Source: Apostichopus japonicus (Eukaryota > Echinodermata > Holothuroidea > Aspidochirotida > Stichopodidae). From it: 64,000 bases of DNA. Shown here one piece after another: positions 39,101 to 47,920 of the stretch. The stretch is taken from assembly GCF_037975245.1 (NCBI RefSeq), contig NC_092577.1, forward strand, positions 29,258,398 to 29,322,397. The letters are read 5' to 3'. The notes below the pieces were generated by a model. That model ran no database searches and was not told where the DNA came from. It saw nothing but the letters and a program-made list of their open reading frames with translations. The position numbers and the translations under genes were made by a program. The first letter of the stretch is position 1, and each line of letters starts with the position of its first letter.

Positions 39101-40768
39101 ATCCCCAGCAAACTGCTAGTACCACCACCAATAACTCAGGAACGTCGTATCCGACCTCTGGTAGCGGTGTGACTGCTGGAATGATGCAGCAGCACGGAGG
39201 GAATTCAGAACTGGACAAGATGATGAACTTTGGTGAGTGAGGTGCACAGTATTTACAGCAGCATTATGTTTAACAGTATTAGCAGCAGCATTAATGTTAA
39301 CAGTATTAGCAGTAGCATTAATGTTAACAAAGCTGTAGTTTAGTGAGGGGTGGTATTGATGTCATCATAAAAACACTCAAAAGATTTCAAACCGACTCGA
39401 GTATTTATCGATTCAGTCAAATAACACACGCATCAAAAAACACTCGAAAAATTTGAAACCGACTCGATTATTTATGGATTCCGTCGAATACAGACACATA
39501 TTCTTAGATCGCTATTCATTGCACGACCGACTGAAATGAATGCTAAAACTTGACATGACGCATTTGCGACTTCTCTGTCGTCAGATTTCAACAAGCCGGA
39601 CGGTATGATGGGTCAGAACCCAGCGATGCCACCTCAAGCCGGCATCCCCGATACTAGCGGTAATGCTAGACGTATGCAGATGAACAACACACAGAATCGT
39701 GTTCATAAGGAGGCTAAAGCAAGATTCCAGGTAAGCATCGTCCAGGGTGGTGGCGCTATTTCTAAAGAACCGTGTGTGTGTACTATAACCACGACGACAC
39801 GTAATCTGTCACTGCTGTTACTGAAGTCAGACCAAGACGAAAAATGCCAATAAAATAGTAACATATTATATTTAAATTGTGCCCCCCCCCCTCCCCACAC
39901 AACTGTTTATATTGAATTAAAAATAATCATTTGGTAATAGTTAATATTGAACTTCTTTAATAAGGTGCAACCAAATAATGAGAGCCACAGAGACTAATCC
40001 GATATTCAATTCTGTCTTGGTCGAAATTGACACAGAGTAAGGAACCATCACCAAATACAGCTTTATGTGGTATGATGTGTGAATGTTACATGGCTGGATC
40101 AGAGAATTACTTGAAGATATTTTACTGCAGTTTTTTTATATATATTACCCACTTCATACCCGATTATTACCCACTTCATTAAACCTATTTGTTAAATTCC
40201 TTTTTTCTGACCCTACAACAGAAATTTTGCAAGTACTCAGACGCAAAGGAGGCCCCGGATGCTTCCACGAGAGTAGCGAATTTGTTCCGAAATCAGCTTA
40301 TCGGCATGGCCCCAAACTTACCAACCAATGACGTTGGTGTGCCGTCAACCTTCCTAGCCACTCCTGGCAGTAATCAACAGAGGGTACCCCAAGAAAATAT
40401 GGACCAGGTAAAAAGATAAGAAAGAAATAAAATGGATGCTTTAGTCAGTTTAATTTGACAAGATTTTAAGGCATTATCAAGCATGGTTCTTTTGTGTGTT
40501 AGATTGAAATCTTTGTTGAACACCATTCCCACCCGTTCACTTGCTCTGTTCCGGTGTTTGCTAGCATTTTTACATAGCAACCCTAAATGAAGTGGAAACA
40601 TATGCCAGTGTCCAAACTTGCTGGACAGTCATCTTTCTAGCTTCTCTGGCCTCATGGTTTCTCTTTGGTAATGTCTCTGTGTTTTGTATTACTTTCTAGA
40701 GCGGTGGTGATAGTCAGGATGACGGGAATAAACACAGTCTGTTACAGAAGCTGTTATCGTCTACGTAA
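16111..40768 (+). CDS. NCOA: p160/SRC-family nuclear receptor coactivator (NCOA1-3-like), 19 coding exons
   Basis: Steroid receptor coactivators bind ligand-loaded nuclear receptors through LXXLL boxes and recruit CBP/p300 and methyltransferases in the nucleus. Exons I can phase: 16111-16196, 16489-16658, 21037-21134, 24184-24282, 25687-25777, 27358-27549, 28189-28428, 28746-28890, 30424-31124, 31637-32130, 33779-34552, 34974-35540, 36479-36637, 36953-37063, 38044-38874, 39016-39232, 39585-39730, 40222-40407 and 40700-40768. They sum to 5,376 nt, or 1,791 residues, and all junction phases agree. Domain order is bHLH (about 18-85), PAS-A (about 119-200), PAS-B (about 290-373), NR-box region (590-765), polyQ blocks, a long Met/Pro/Gly/Asn/Gln region and a terminal LXXLL. 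The protein is longer than the roughly 1,400 residues usual in vertebrates, the excess being low-complexity sequence. Family identity is very secure; the choice among paralogues is meaningless if this animal has only one. Unannotated small or alternative exons are possible. Confidence 0.95.
19300..19706 (-). mobile_element. tRNA-derived SINE, copy 2, with 5' block and a second tail
   Basis: Read on the minus strand: a tail fragment (CACTGTTCTGGATTTTCCAA, 19661-19706), about 240 bp of conserved block (19421-19663), then the tRNA-like head with A box TAGCCTAGTGGTTAGGG and B box GGTTCGAATCC (about 19350-19421), then body and tail ending TTTTCAATT at 19300 and a (TA)n run. The same block-head-tail order occurs in copy 4, so it is a real composite unit. 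Lies in NCOA intron 2, antisense. Confidence 0.85.
19707..19752. repeat. (TA)n microsatellite
   Basis: About 22 TA dinucleotides directly joined to the second SINE tail fragment of copy 2. A shorter TA run (19276-19300) lies at the other end of the element. Confidence 0.9.
20040..20712 (+). repeat. CT-rich tract containing a tandem duplication of about 220 bp
   Basis: Polypyrimidine sequence in NCOA intron 2. The stretch with TTTATAATTC, CTCTACCTTGTATTCCTC and TGTGTCTTTTCTACTGCTTT around 20270-20340 repeats around 20480-20540 and continues similarly. The long Leu/Ser/Pro open frames across it in all three forward frames are composition artefacts. Confidence 0.8.
21955..22045 (+). repeat. Short dispersed-repeat-like element with GCGCTT inverted words
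   Basis: AATAATAATAGTAATAAATT leads into TATATAGCGCTTAATACAGC and CAAAGCGCTTTACAAGG. The AGCGCTT/AAGCGCT inverted words after an (AAT)n lead are a pattern I associate with short repeats common in marine invertebrate genomes. No boundaries or target duplication could be set. Confidence 0.4.
24184..28890 (+). CDS. NCOA: NCOA exons 4-8: PAS-A and PAS-B
   Basis: Exon 4 opens TLDGFLFVVN and exon 5 contains IYNFIHVGDH, both diagnostic of p160 PAS-A. Exon 6 has SRSFTCRMQIK and YENMKCSAML, matching the stretch between the PAS folds. Exon 7 begins the second PAS (HLYIIAQRAS, then LSVDTSKVKPPYHSREEMI, and KYCFSSDRIEMRKYFDE). Exon 8 closes it with YSFQLFPELWVYVQMKS and VVVHTIIR. PAS-B of this family also contacts other transcription factors. 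The exon 8 donor (AAG then GTTAGT, 28890/28891) is the start of a minisatellite. Confidence 0.93.
24468..24885. repeat. Inverted repeat, arms about 64 and 70 bp, in NCOA intron 4
   Basis: The left arm (24468-24531) begins GGTTGTATGGCAAGATGCCT; the right arm (24816-24885), read on the minus strand, begins GGTTGTATGGCAAGATGCTT. Both continue through TGTACCAC, GCAGTGGTAAAAT, TTCAGATT and ACTATGTA. The loop is about 284 bp. The arms differ mainly by a 6-base length change near the middle. A transcript would fold into a long hairpin. It may be a foldback element, but no target duplication was found. Confidence 0.8.
28891..30345 (+). repeat. Minisatellite starting at the NCOA exon 8 donor
   Basis: About 1.45 kb of units of 20-46 bp built from AGTAGCAGTGCATTCAGTTA plus TAAGGTTTAAAGTAGCAAAG and TTTGTAGTAG. 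The first unit is the splice junction itself: exon ...CAATTATAAG joined to GTTAGTAGTAGCAG, against repeat ...CAGTTATAAGGTTTGTAGTAGCAG. The array fills nearly all of the intron between exons 8 and 9 and stops about 80 bp before the exon 9 acceptor. Later units (from about 29930) are more diverged and include TTTTGAAGTAGC variants. Confidence 0.92.
30424..32130 (+). CDS. NCOA: NCOA exons 9-10: receptor-interaction (NR box) region with polyQ
   Basis: Exon 9 has a Ser/Thr-rich linker, a glutamine/histidine run (about residues 429-453), then an acidic/basic stretch ending NILLSKLLEDEE with LSKLL at 597-601. Exon 10 holds LKTML (653-657), a third core reading LASML, and LERLL (757-761) in KNELLERLLREEDPC just before its end. 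Vertebrate p160 proteins have three LXXLL boxes here; this gene shows two canonical boxes and two LXXML variants. Each is preceded by a polar residue and followed by Asp/Glu, so they look like copies of one module. Confidence 0.9.
33640..33765 (+). repeat. Short repeats of GAATGTTGAACTAATT
   Basis: Four or five imperfect copies of TTGAATGTTGAACTAATTT in the last 140 bp of NCOA intron 10, stopping about 15 bp before the exon 11 acceptor. They do not include the polypyrimidine tract. Confidence 0.75.
33779..35540 (+). CDS. NCOA: NCOA exons 11-12: acidic segment, polyQ, candidate CBP/p300-binding helix
   Basis: Exon 11 starts with an S/T-rich part, then FSSMLDDDSSLLSDEE and an amphipathic stretch with LIVDILKEFE (about 853-862), followed by a Gln/His block at about 901-926. 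Exon 12 opens with NEDSEEFIQQLEQVLSSGEL (about 1041-1060), whose spacing of leucines and acids resembles the AD1 helix that binds CBP/p300. That assignment is inference. The rest of exon 12 is Met/Pro/Gly/Gln-rich and disordered in appearance. Confidence 0.88.
35580..36440 (+). repeat. Minisatellite of about 60 bp filling NCOA intron 12
   Basis: About fourteen copies of CATCCATCCATCTGTCCACC followed by CTTTGGATGATTCAGTTATG and TCCCCATAGCAATGCACC, with few substitutions. The array occupies the intron from about 40 bp after the exon 12 donor to about 38 bp before the exon 13 acceptor. Each unit contains GATTCAG, an acceptor-like word, but with a poor pyrimidine tract. Confidence 0.92.
36479..40407 (+). 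CDS. NCOA: NCOA exons 13-18: Gln-rich and Met/Pro/Gly/Asn-rich activation region
   Basis: Exon 13 (53 residues) is more than half glutamine. Exon 14 contains KLGEMLNPSSNM. Exon 15 (277 residues) is a run of Met, Pro, Gly, Asn and Ser with many GM, NM and PM pairs. Exons 16-18 continue it and end with a less biased part: VHKEAKARFQ, then KFCKYSDAKEAPDASTRVAN and LFRNQLIGMAP. This corresponds in position to the C-terminal Gln-rich and AD2 regions of p160 proteins. All internal phases match (0 except 1 at the exon 16/17 junction). Confidence 0.88.
37500..37920. repeat. AT microsatellites flanking SINE copy 3
   Basis: TA-rich runs at about 37530-37575 and 37838-37880, followed by a short GATA run (37890-37915), bracket the SINE in NCOA intron 14. 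Confidence 0.85.
37706..37835 (-). mobile_element. tRNA-derived SINE, copy 3
   Basis: On the minus strand the head starts GCGTCCATAGCCTAGTGGTT and ends near CCCGGTGGAGGC, followed by TGGAAGTTTTTGCACTGTTC and a CAACTCACTACGATTTCAAT tail. The T stem pairs, with TTTGAAT in its loop; the anticodon stem CCGC/GCGG encloses ATATAAA; the acceptor arms GCGTCCA and TGGAGGC pair with one mismatch. The cloverleaf is thus nearly intact. The ~240-bp 5' block of copies 2 and 4 is absent. Confidence 0.85.
39245..39490 (+). repeat. Two short tandem duplications in NCOA intron 16
   Basis: First, about 35-bp units with AACAGTATTAGCAGCAGCAT and TAATGTTAAC (39262-39330, 2-3 copies). Second, a unit of about 75 bp with AAACACTC, AAACCGACTCGA and TATTTAT...GATTC (39370-39490, two copies). 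Confidence 0.75.
40700..40768 (+). CDS. NCOA: NCOA last coding exon with C-terminal LXXLL
   Basis: A 23-codon exon after the acceptor TTTCTAG encodes SGGDSQDDGNKHSLLQKLLSST and then TAA. LQKLL falls at residues 1784-1788, seven residues from the end counting its first Leu with the tail. Vertebrate SRC-1a has an extra NR box in the same place, ending in LLQQLL plus a few residues. The exon is short, but its phase, acceptor and motif agree. Confidence 0.85.
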   Translation, partial: SGGDSQDDGNKHSLLQKLLSST

Positions 40769-42320
40769 AGGTAACTTGCGTCCTAGGAATCGGTCTCAAA
40801 CATTCAGGAGGAGACAGAATTCACAACCACGAGAGGATGGAGAGAGGTAGAGAGATCACGGCCAGCCATCCTCTGTCGGGAATGAAAAGGAGAGGAGGAG
40901 GAGTCTTCCATTTTGTGAAAGTTACACCAAGCAACCAAACCAAATTGAAAAAGAAAATTTTGCTGTGGGGTCAGATTTTATGGAATGTTGGAGGATGGTG
41001 GATCTTTTGTATATTTCACATTCCAGAAGTAACAGTATCTTAAAAGAAAGGCTGAGGTGGTCTCCTGAGAGAGATAGAAAGAGAGAGAGAAGAGGGGAAA
41101 AAAAGACAATTGCGAAAATATAAAACAGTAAATACGATGCGAACTGATGAGGTGAACTCAGTTGTATTCACACATTACAGTATACAAAATTGAAATGATT
41201 TAAAAAAAAAAAAAATAGCAGATATTAACTTTTAGTGTAACGATATTCCCACATCGACTCCAAGCGGTGTCTCAAAAGATACGTCGCATCCTGTCCGAGG
41301 GGGAACACGTGGAGGTCGGAGTTCTACTTTAGCGGAGGGAGAGGGTAAAACCTTATTTTTTGTTTTATTTTGAGTTTTAATTTCTGTTGTCGTGAATTTT
41401 CATGCAAGACGTAGCTTAAGAATGAATTCTACGCAAATTTTTTGGGTGAACCTTTTTTTTCTCTTTTGTTTTTTTTTTCTCTCTCTCTTACGAATAGTTG
41501 CTACTATATAAGTTGAGAGGTGTCATTGTCTTAGTGCCAAAGGTTGTGTTATCAGGCAGGAAGAGCCATCTTTTCAGTCTGTAGTTGTACATAGCATTTT
41601 TTATGTATATTTCAATATTTCACAAACTTTTTTTTGGGGGGGTTGGGTGGGAGGGGTGTGGTTAGATGGTTTATTATAAGGGAAATGATGCACAACTGAT
41701 AAAAAAATAAAATAAAATAATAAAGAAGAATAAGTATACTAAGCGTGATTGTAACTATAAGCTCTGCCAAAGACGTGTTTTAGAAACCTCCCGATGGGGG
41801 TTAACGTTAATGACTATGTAGGACTGTGGCCGGTAATGCAGCTCAAGAGATGCTCGACCTAGTGTGGCCCAGTAGTGGACCCAGGAGATGCTTAGGCTAA
41901 CAGGGCCTAATAATGTACCCATGAGAGATACTTAAGCTGAGGGTCCAGTCATGGACCCAGAAGAGATGTGTAACCAAACAGGGCCCCGGGATGTACCCAT
42001 AAAAATAATGAAACACACACCTGTTCTTTCATCAATTTTGTCAGATTCGATACCTACTTTTATGAACCTGGAGTCCAGGTCATTAAACATATTGGATTAA
42101 TTTCATATGCCTTTTGGATATCTGATGATGTAATAGGTAGACTATCATAGAATGGTTAAAGTGGACCTTGTGTGGGATGTAGGTTATATCCCCGAACATG
42201 TACTTCCACTGTTAAACAGTACCAATATACCGTCAAATATTATCTTGATGAAAACAAACGTTTATTTTTTACCCCGCTCGTTTGTTTTCGATAACAGTAA
42301 TAAATTCTCAAATTTCGGCA
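40769..42320 (+). other. NCOA: Probable NCOA 3' untranslated region
   Basis: Follows the stop in the last exon with no further open frame. AATAAA words occur in an A-rich run at about 41705-41722 and at 42299-42304; either could be the poly(A) signal. At 41810-42005 a degenerate 50-60 bp unit with GTGGACCCAGGAGATGCTTA-like and CAGGGCC...TGTACCCAT phrases repeats three or four times. The true end is not visible. Confidence 0.45.
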
Positions 42321-45300
42321 TATGAGCGGAATAGTTTCATGTCGATTATTTTGACATAACCCCCTACTTCAATCATCATCATAATTTTTTTAAGTTACTA
42401 TAGGAACCACAGGATTACTTGATAATCTAATGACCTAAAAGATTCTTTAGTTTTTGTGTTAAAGAATTTTCAGAATTTTTTCACACCCAGTCATATAATA
42501 TAGCGGAATGATTTAAATCATATGATATACAAATCGCTTCTGTTTCTCTGTATTATGAGGAGTTTTTTTTTTTTTTTTTTTTTGATACATCTTTGTCTAC
42601 TATTCTAAAGTCAAACTTGAGTTGTTCTCCTGCTCTTCATGTTTTGACTTAATACTTTAACACTGCCACCCATAAAAAACTATAATGGCCCCCCCCCCCT
42701 TCTATGTCGTTGGGTTTATCACTCAGTTTAATGTACAGATTTGTAAATAAGAGGTTTAAAACTTATAATTTCTGTTTGATAAGGAACAGGTATCTAATTG
42801 CTGGCTTTATCTTCTTTCTTATGATCATGATTGTAATTGTCTTCATTTTTTTTTCTCTTCTTTTGTTTATATCTGATGTAGAGGTGGTTTTGAACTTTTG
42901 TCTGGTCCGTGGGAAATCCCTTCATTGTATAGGCAAATCTACTTAAAAAAAAGCTTTTTTTCGGAGATTACACGCAAAGTCCACCAGAATCATCTGCTGG
43001 TAACTCTCCCCCAAAAAATAGTCACGTTTCTAAATTTAATATTTGGTTGTGGCCTTTGGTTGTTCATTTGCTTGTATGTTTTTTATTCTTCCTTTTTGTT
43101 TTTTGTTTGGTCATAGGATGGCCTAACATATGAAGACTTACAGGGGGGAGATTGGGGGGGGGGGAGATTGGGGGTGAAATGGGACGGTGATTCTGGTTGA
43201 TGGTCACATAGGAATCTGTTCTTCAGGTTATAATTACAAGTCTTCTGTGAAGTCAAGTTCTATATTTCCTGCTATAAGTTGCTTCATGTCCCAAGCTTCA
43301 ACAATGCAAAGCATGTGGCTCCTTCATTTTTCATCTTTTTCTATCTACAGGTGGTACTTATATAAATGGCAGAGAAAATTGTAAATCCTTCCAATTTTTC
43401 AATGATTTTCATTCCTCCCCAACCCCCCCACCCTTGTTTCTTTTTCTCTTTGTGAAGCAACAGAAATCGCTAAAGCATCTCAGCTAAAGATGTGTTAACA
43501 TGCATTTCATATTTCATAATTAATAGTAATGTATTTCAGCTAAAGTTTTCCTACGCGAAGCCTATGGAAGTACGATAGTCAAAGATGATAATGAAAATGA
43601 ATCTTTCATTTATGAGAGGAAAAGTTTTTACCAATCTTGAGAAAACAAAAATCATTGATCAATGAAAATTTTGTGATGTAGTTCTGTCAAGTGGTACAAT
43701 TTTGCTGTATTCTGACATATTTCTTTGTGGAAAAATGACCCTTGGCAGTTTTTCAAGTTTTCGGGTCTTCAAGTAGATGATAGGAAGAGGCATTCCACAG
43801 AATGTATTTGTGAAAGTTTAAATCTCCTTATCTTGTAAGTGCATTGGATTCTCCATTTGAAAATTACTTTTCAACCTTTTAAAGTAAATCTCTCAACTGA
43901 AACTTTGATATTCTAATAGATGAGTTTATTTAAGGCCTGACTGATTTTTATGTTTTTTTTTAAATTATTAATCAGTCAGACATAACGGCGATCTTTATGA
44001 ATAGTATTCCACATTTTTTTCGGTCCCCCTCCCTACAGTCTTGTTTCCCCACCCACCCCCCGTCTCCCATCCCCTTTCCTGTAAGAATGAAATTTAAGAA
44101 TTTTGGAATTGATGTTTATTGGGAAGATTTGTTGTTAATGATTTGCAATTTTCTGGCTTTGCAAAAAATTGTAGATATTTAAAATATGAATTTTTCTCTT
44201 CGTTTTCAAATCTCAACAATTGAATTTGATGACAAAGAATTGTTGTAAAAAAAAAAATATTGTGTCATGGTAGTAATGAAAATTTGTTTAGTTGCTATGA
44301 CAACCAGATAGTGTACAATTGATGACAATGTTACCTCACTTGAAAAGAAAACACAGATTTGTGAATATATAGTCCACACTGGATAAGTGGGAAAAAAATG
44401 TGACTCTTCCCTTTGTGTCTTTACTTTGTGTTTCTATGTGTTGCATTGTAAAAAGTTTTTGTGTCCTCATCAAGTATGTATCTTTAATCTAATTTAACAC
44501 AATTTTGAACAACTCTTGCAATGTACAGGCAATACAAAGCAAACATGTAGCTTTGCTTCGATGGTACCAGAATTCATTAAAGCCTGTATCTCTTAAAGGG
44601 TGTGAAGACTCGCGCAAAAAGAAATGTCTAATGCCGGTAATCTGACCTAGTTTCGAATGAGGTGTAAGAGAAGTGTTAGACACCACCATCGATCCCAGAA
44701 AATGCACACACAGCTTGCTACCATCGGTAATTAGACACTAGTGTACAGTCAGTACATACAGCTGTGGTCAATACCCACAGCACAGCGTACAAACGATACA
44801 GCGATGGACATCTCAGGTCCAGCTAAAGATAAGGTATCACGTTTCATGACCGTCTGCATTTTGTAGCGACACGAACAAAACGTCACTTGCAAGCAAAGGA
44901 AAGGTAACTTTTTCAGATGGCTGCACACGGTTTGGGGCGAGTCTTCAATGCCTTTAACTTGTATCTCTTTCTCTGTATCTCTTACTTACATTGAAGCCTG
45001 TATTAACTTGTGAAGACAATGTTATGATTAGCAGGTAGCACCAAAACTGTGGAGAGGGGGGGGGGGGAGAATTTACAGGAGCTTTGGCAATGGACCCCAC
45101 AAGGGTGCTAAGAAGGGCCCTGGATCGAAGGGGATGCAGATTGCTCATTTTTCAATTGCTGAAGGGAGTGAGAGGTGGGGGCAAGGGTAAGAAACACTGT
45201 TTATTGTTTATGAAAGAGGAAAGGAAAAATAACTTGTTTGTGTTGCAAACTTCATAAAACATAAAGAAAACAATAAGATATGTGATTCTTATCTAAGTTA

Positions 45301-45945
45301 GTTTCTGTAATGTTTATCTGACAATCTATTTACATATGGAAATCACCAAAAGGATTAACATCACAATCAATATGAATAAACATTTAGATTTGGATGGAAT
45401 GCTATAAAGGCACTGTGACAATATCTGCACATATATCGCTCTAATGTAAGGTTAGGATGGAATTCAAAATTTGGATCATTTATCCAGAAAAGTTACCCAA
45501 GAAACGTCCATGGAAAGTCGAATAACTCGATCCACCCTCAACCAAGTCCCCTTACGGAAGACCGTGAGGGTTCAGGCACTAACAACATTCATCCATCATA
45601 TATTAATTCTAGGTCCCTTGGCTTCATAGCACACCTGTAAGGGTGTAAACAAAATACCTGTCCAGCAAACTAGCGACTCTACATCCACAATACCAGGAAT
45701 GTTTACATAGTGGTAATAGTATTTTGTTCGCCTAGAATAGGGGCATGACTTTTATGATATTCATGTGTCCAAGGAGCAACATCGTATAAAGTCTTTAATA
45801 TACATTAATGGTTGAAGAATTTGGTAGCATTTGTAATACTTCAACATTTTCACATTTTATCATCTGCATTCTCTTTTGCAAATGCTTAAAACATTACTTA
45901 AAATTTAAGAATGATATTTTGACAATGAATTCAATACAAGCAACA
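42321..45945. other. Intergenic region between convergent genes, nothing recognised
   Basis: AT-rich sequence with homopolymer runs (T run at 42567-42583, C run near 42688, G runs near 43145-43162 and 45057-45067). No coding frame, structured RNA or mobile element that I can support. Part may belong to the 3' ends of NCOA or EFHC1 transcripts. Confidence 0.5.
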
Positions 45946-45950
45946 AAAAA

Positions 45951-45960
45951 TTTATTTATT
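45951..45960 (-). terminator. EFHC1: Candidate EFHC1 poly(A) signal
   Basis: On the minus strand AATAAATAAA gives two overlapping canonical signals about 380 bases after the EFHC1 stop. Other TTTATT words lie further on, so the site used is uncertain. Confidence 0.4.
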
Positions 45961-46337
45961 GTTGGTTCTTAAGAACCTGAAATTACTCAAGATGTGTGAG
46001 ATTGAGTTTTTAACAGCTTGCTGGACAAAACTGGGAAAGATTTGTGAATTTATCTCACAGTGAATCTGACTATGTACAACAGCTGTACAACCGTTTCCAA
46101 GACACCTTGTTAAAGTGCTGTTAAACATCTTTTCATAAAGAAAAACATACGGAAACCAATCAACTTAAAGAAATGAAAACAAAGATTTTAATTACATCAG
46201 GGTAAGTCTTCTTTCTTGTCGATGGCCCAAGTTAAAGTAAAACAAAGATGAGCGACTATTTTAGATTTTTTTTTCATTCTCATCATGAATTGAAGATTTA
46301 ATGAGGTTCAAGTGATAATTGTTTGTTTTTCTCGTAT

Positions 46338-47920
46338 TCAATCCCAAGTCAGGAACTTCATGAATCCCGCATGGCTGATTTGACCATTCTGATCCACGCC
46401 GCACTCGTTGATCAACTGTAGAGAAACAAAGATAGACGAATGATCATGATGGGAGCTTAGGCTTGTATAGGCTGAATATGCAAATGCATGATATACAGTA
46501 AAGGAGGATAGAATTGCATGTGAACTAGTCATACACAGTAACCGGTCTGTGAAGTATTGACATGGTTACCTGCATGTGCAGTAGTAATACAGTAACAGGT
46601 TACTGTGAAGTAGTGACACAGTAACCTGCAAGTGACTTAATAACCTGCATGTGCAGTAGTAATGCAGTAACCTGCATGTGAACTAGTCATACAGTAACCT
46701 GCCTATGAAGTATAGACATGGTAACCTGCATGTGCAGTAGTAATACAGTAACAGGTTACTGTGAAGTGACAGTAACCTGCAAATGACTTATTAACCTGCA
46801 TGTGCAGTAGTAATGCAGTAACCTGCATGTGAACTAGTCATATAGTAACCTGCCTGTGAAGTATTGACATGGTGACCTGCATGTGCAGTAGTCATACAGT
46901 AACAGGTCACTGTGAAGTAGTGACACAGTAACCTGCAAGTGACTTATTAACCTGCATGTGCAGTAGTAATGCAGTAACCTGCATGTGAACTAGTCATATA
47001 GTAACCTGCCTGTGAAGTATTGACATGGTGACCTGCATGTGCAGTAGTCATACAGTAACAGGTCACTGTGAAGTAGTGACACAGTAACCTGCAAGTGACT
47101 TATTAACCTGCATGTGCAGTAGTCATACAGTAACAGGTTACTGTGAAGTAGTGACACAGTAACCTGCAAGTGACTTATTAACCTGCATGTGCAGTAGTAA
47201 TGCAGTAACCTGCATGTGAACTAGTCATACAGTAACCTGCCTGTGAAGTATTGACATGGTGACCTGCATGTGCAGTAGTCATACAGTAACAGGTCACTGT
47301 GAAGTAGTGACACAGTAACCTGCAAGTGACTTATTAACCTGCATGTGCAGTAGTAATGCAGTAACCTGCATGTGAACTAGTCATATAGTAACCTGTCTGT
47401 GAAGTAGTGACACAGAAACATGCATGTTAGGTACTGACTTAGTAACCTGCATGTGCAGTAGCAATGCATTAACCTGCATGTGAAGTAGTGAGTAGTGACA
47501 CAGAAACCTGCTTGTACTTCACTTTGTAAAATGCATGTATGTTACTGCCTAACAGAATTTTACCAAACACATTAGCCTACCCCTGTATGCTATCCAGATA
47601 AGCACTAACCCACATATATTTATTAAGTGTTAGATAATATTCTTTTTTGGTGAAATGGCAATTTACTTCTACTGGACAGACAGGTGCATAAGATTCTGGC
47701 CTGATAAGAGCTCTTAAAGCAACTGACCGCTTGCATAACGTCGTCATCCAACGGAAGGTTCTGCTTGTGGCAGACTTTCTTCAGTTCATTGAGATCGATG
47801 GTGCCCGATCGATTTCTGTCATATTGGAGGAAGGCATCAGTCAAGGAACTAAAGTTGATGTAGTTATTCTTCTTAAGCTGTGTTTTGACTTCCCTCAGAA
47901 GAGCTTGCAAGTCACCAGGG
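46338..47920 (-). CDS. EFHC1: EFHC1 exons 9-10: C-terminal EF-hand pair
   Basis: Exon 9 carries a helix ([20 protein letters not shown]) and the loop [12 protein letters not shown] (residues 590-601), with Asp1, Asn3, Ser5, Gly6, Ile8 and Glu12 all suitable for calcium. Exon 10 carries the paired loop at 626-637, where position 1 is Gly and position 12 is Gly, so it is probably not a calcium site. The protein ends FMKFLTWD. Exons are separated by a 1.3 kb intron full of tandem repeats. Confidence 0.93.
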
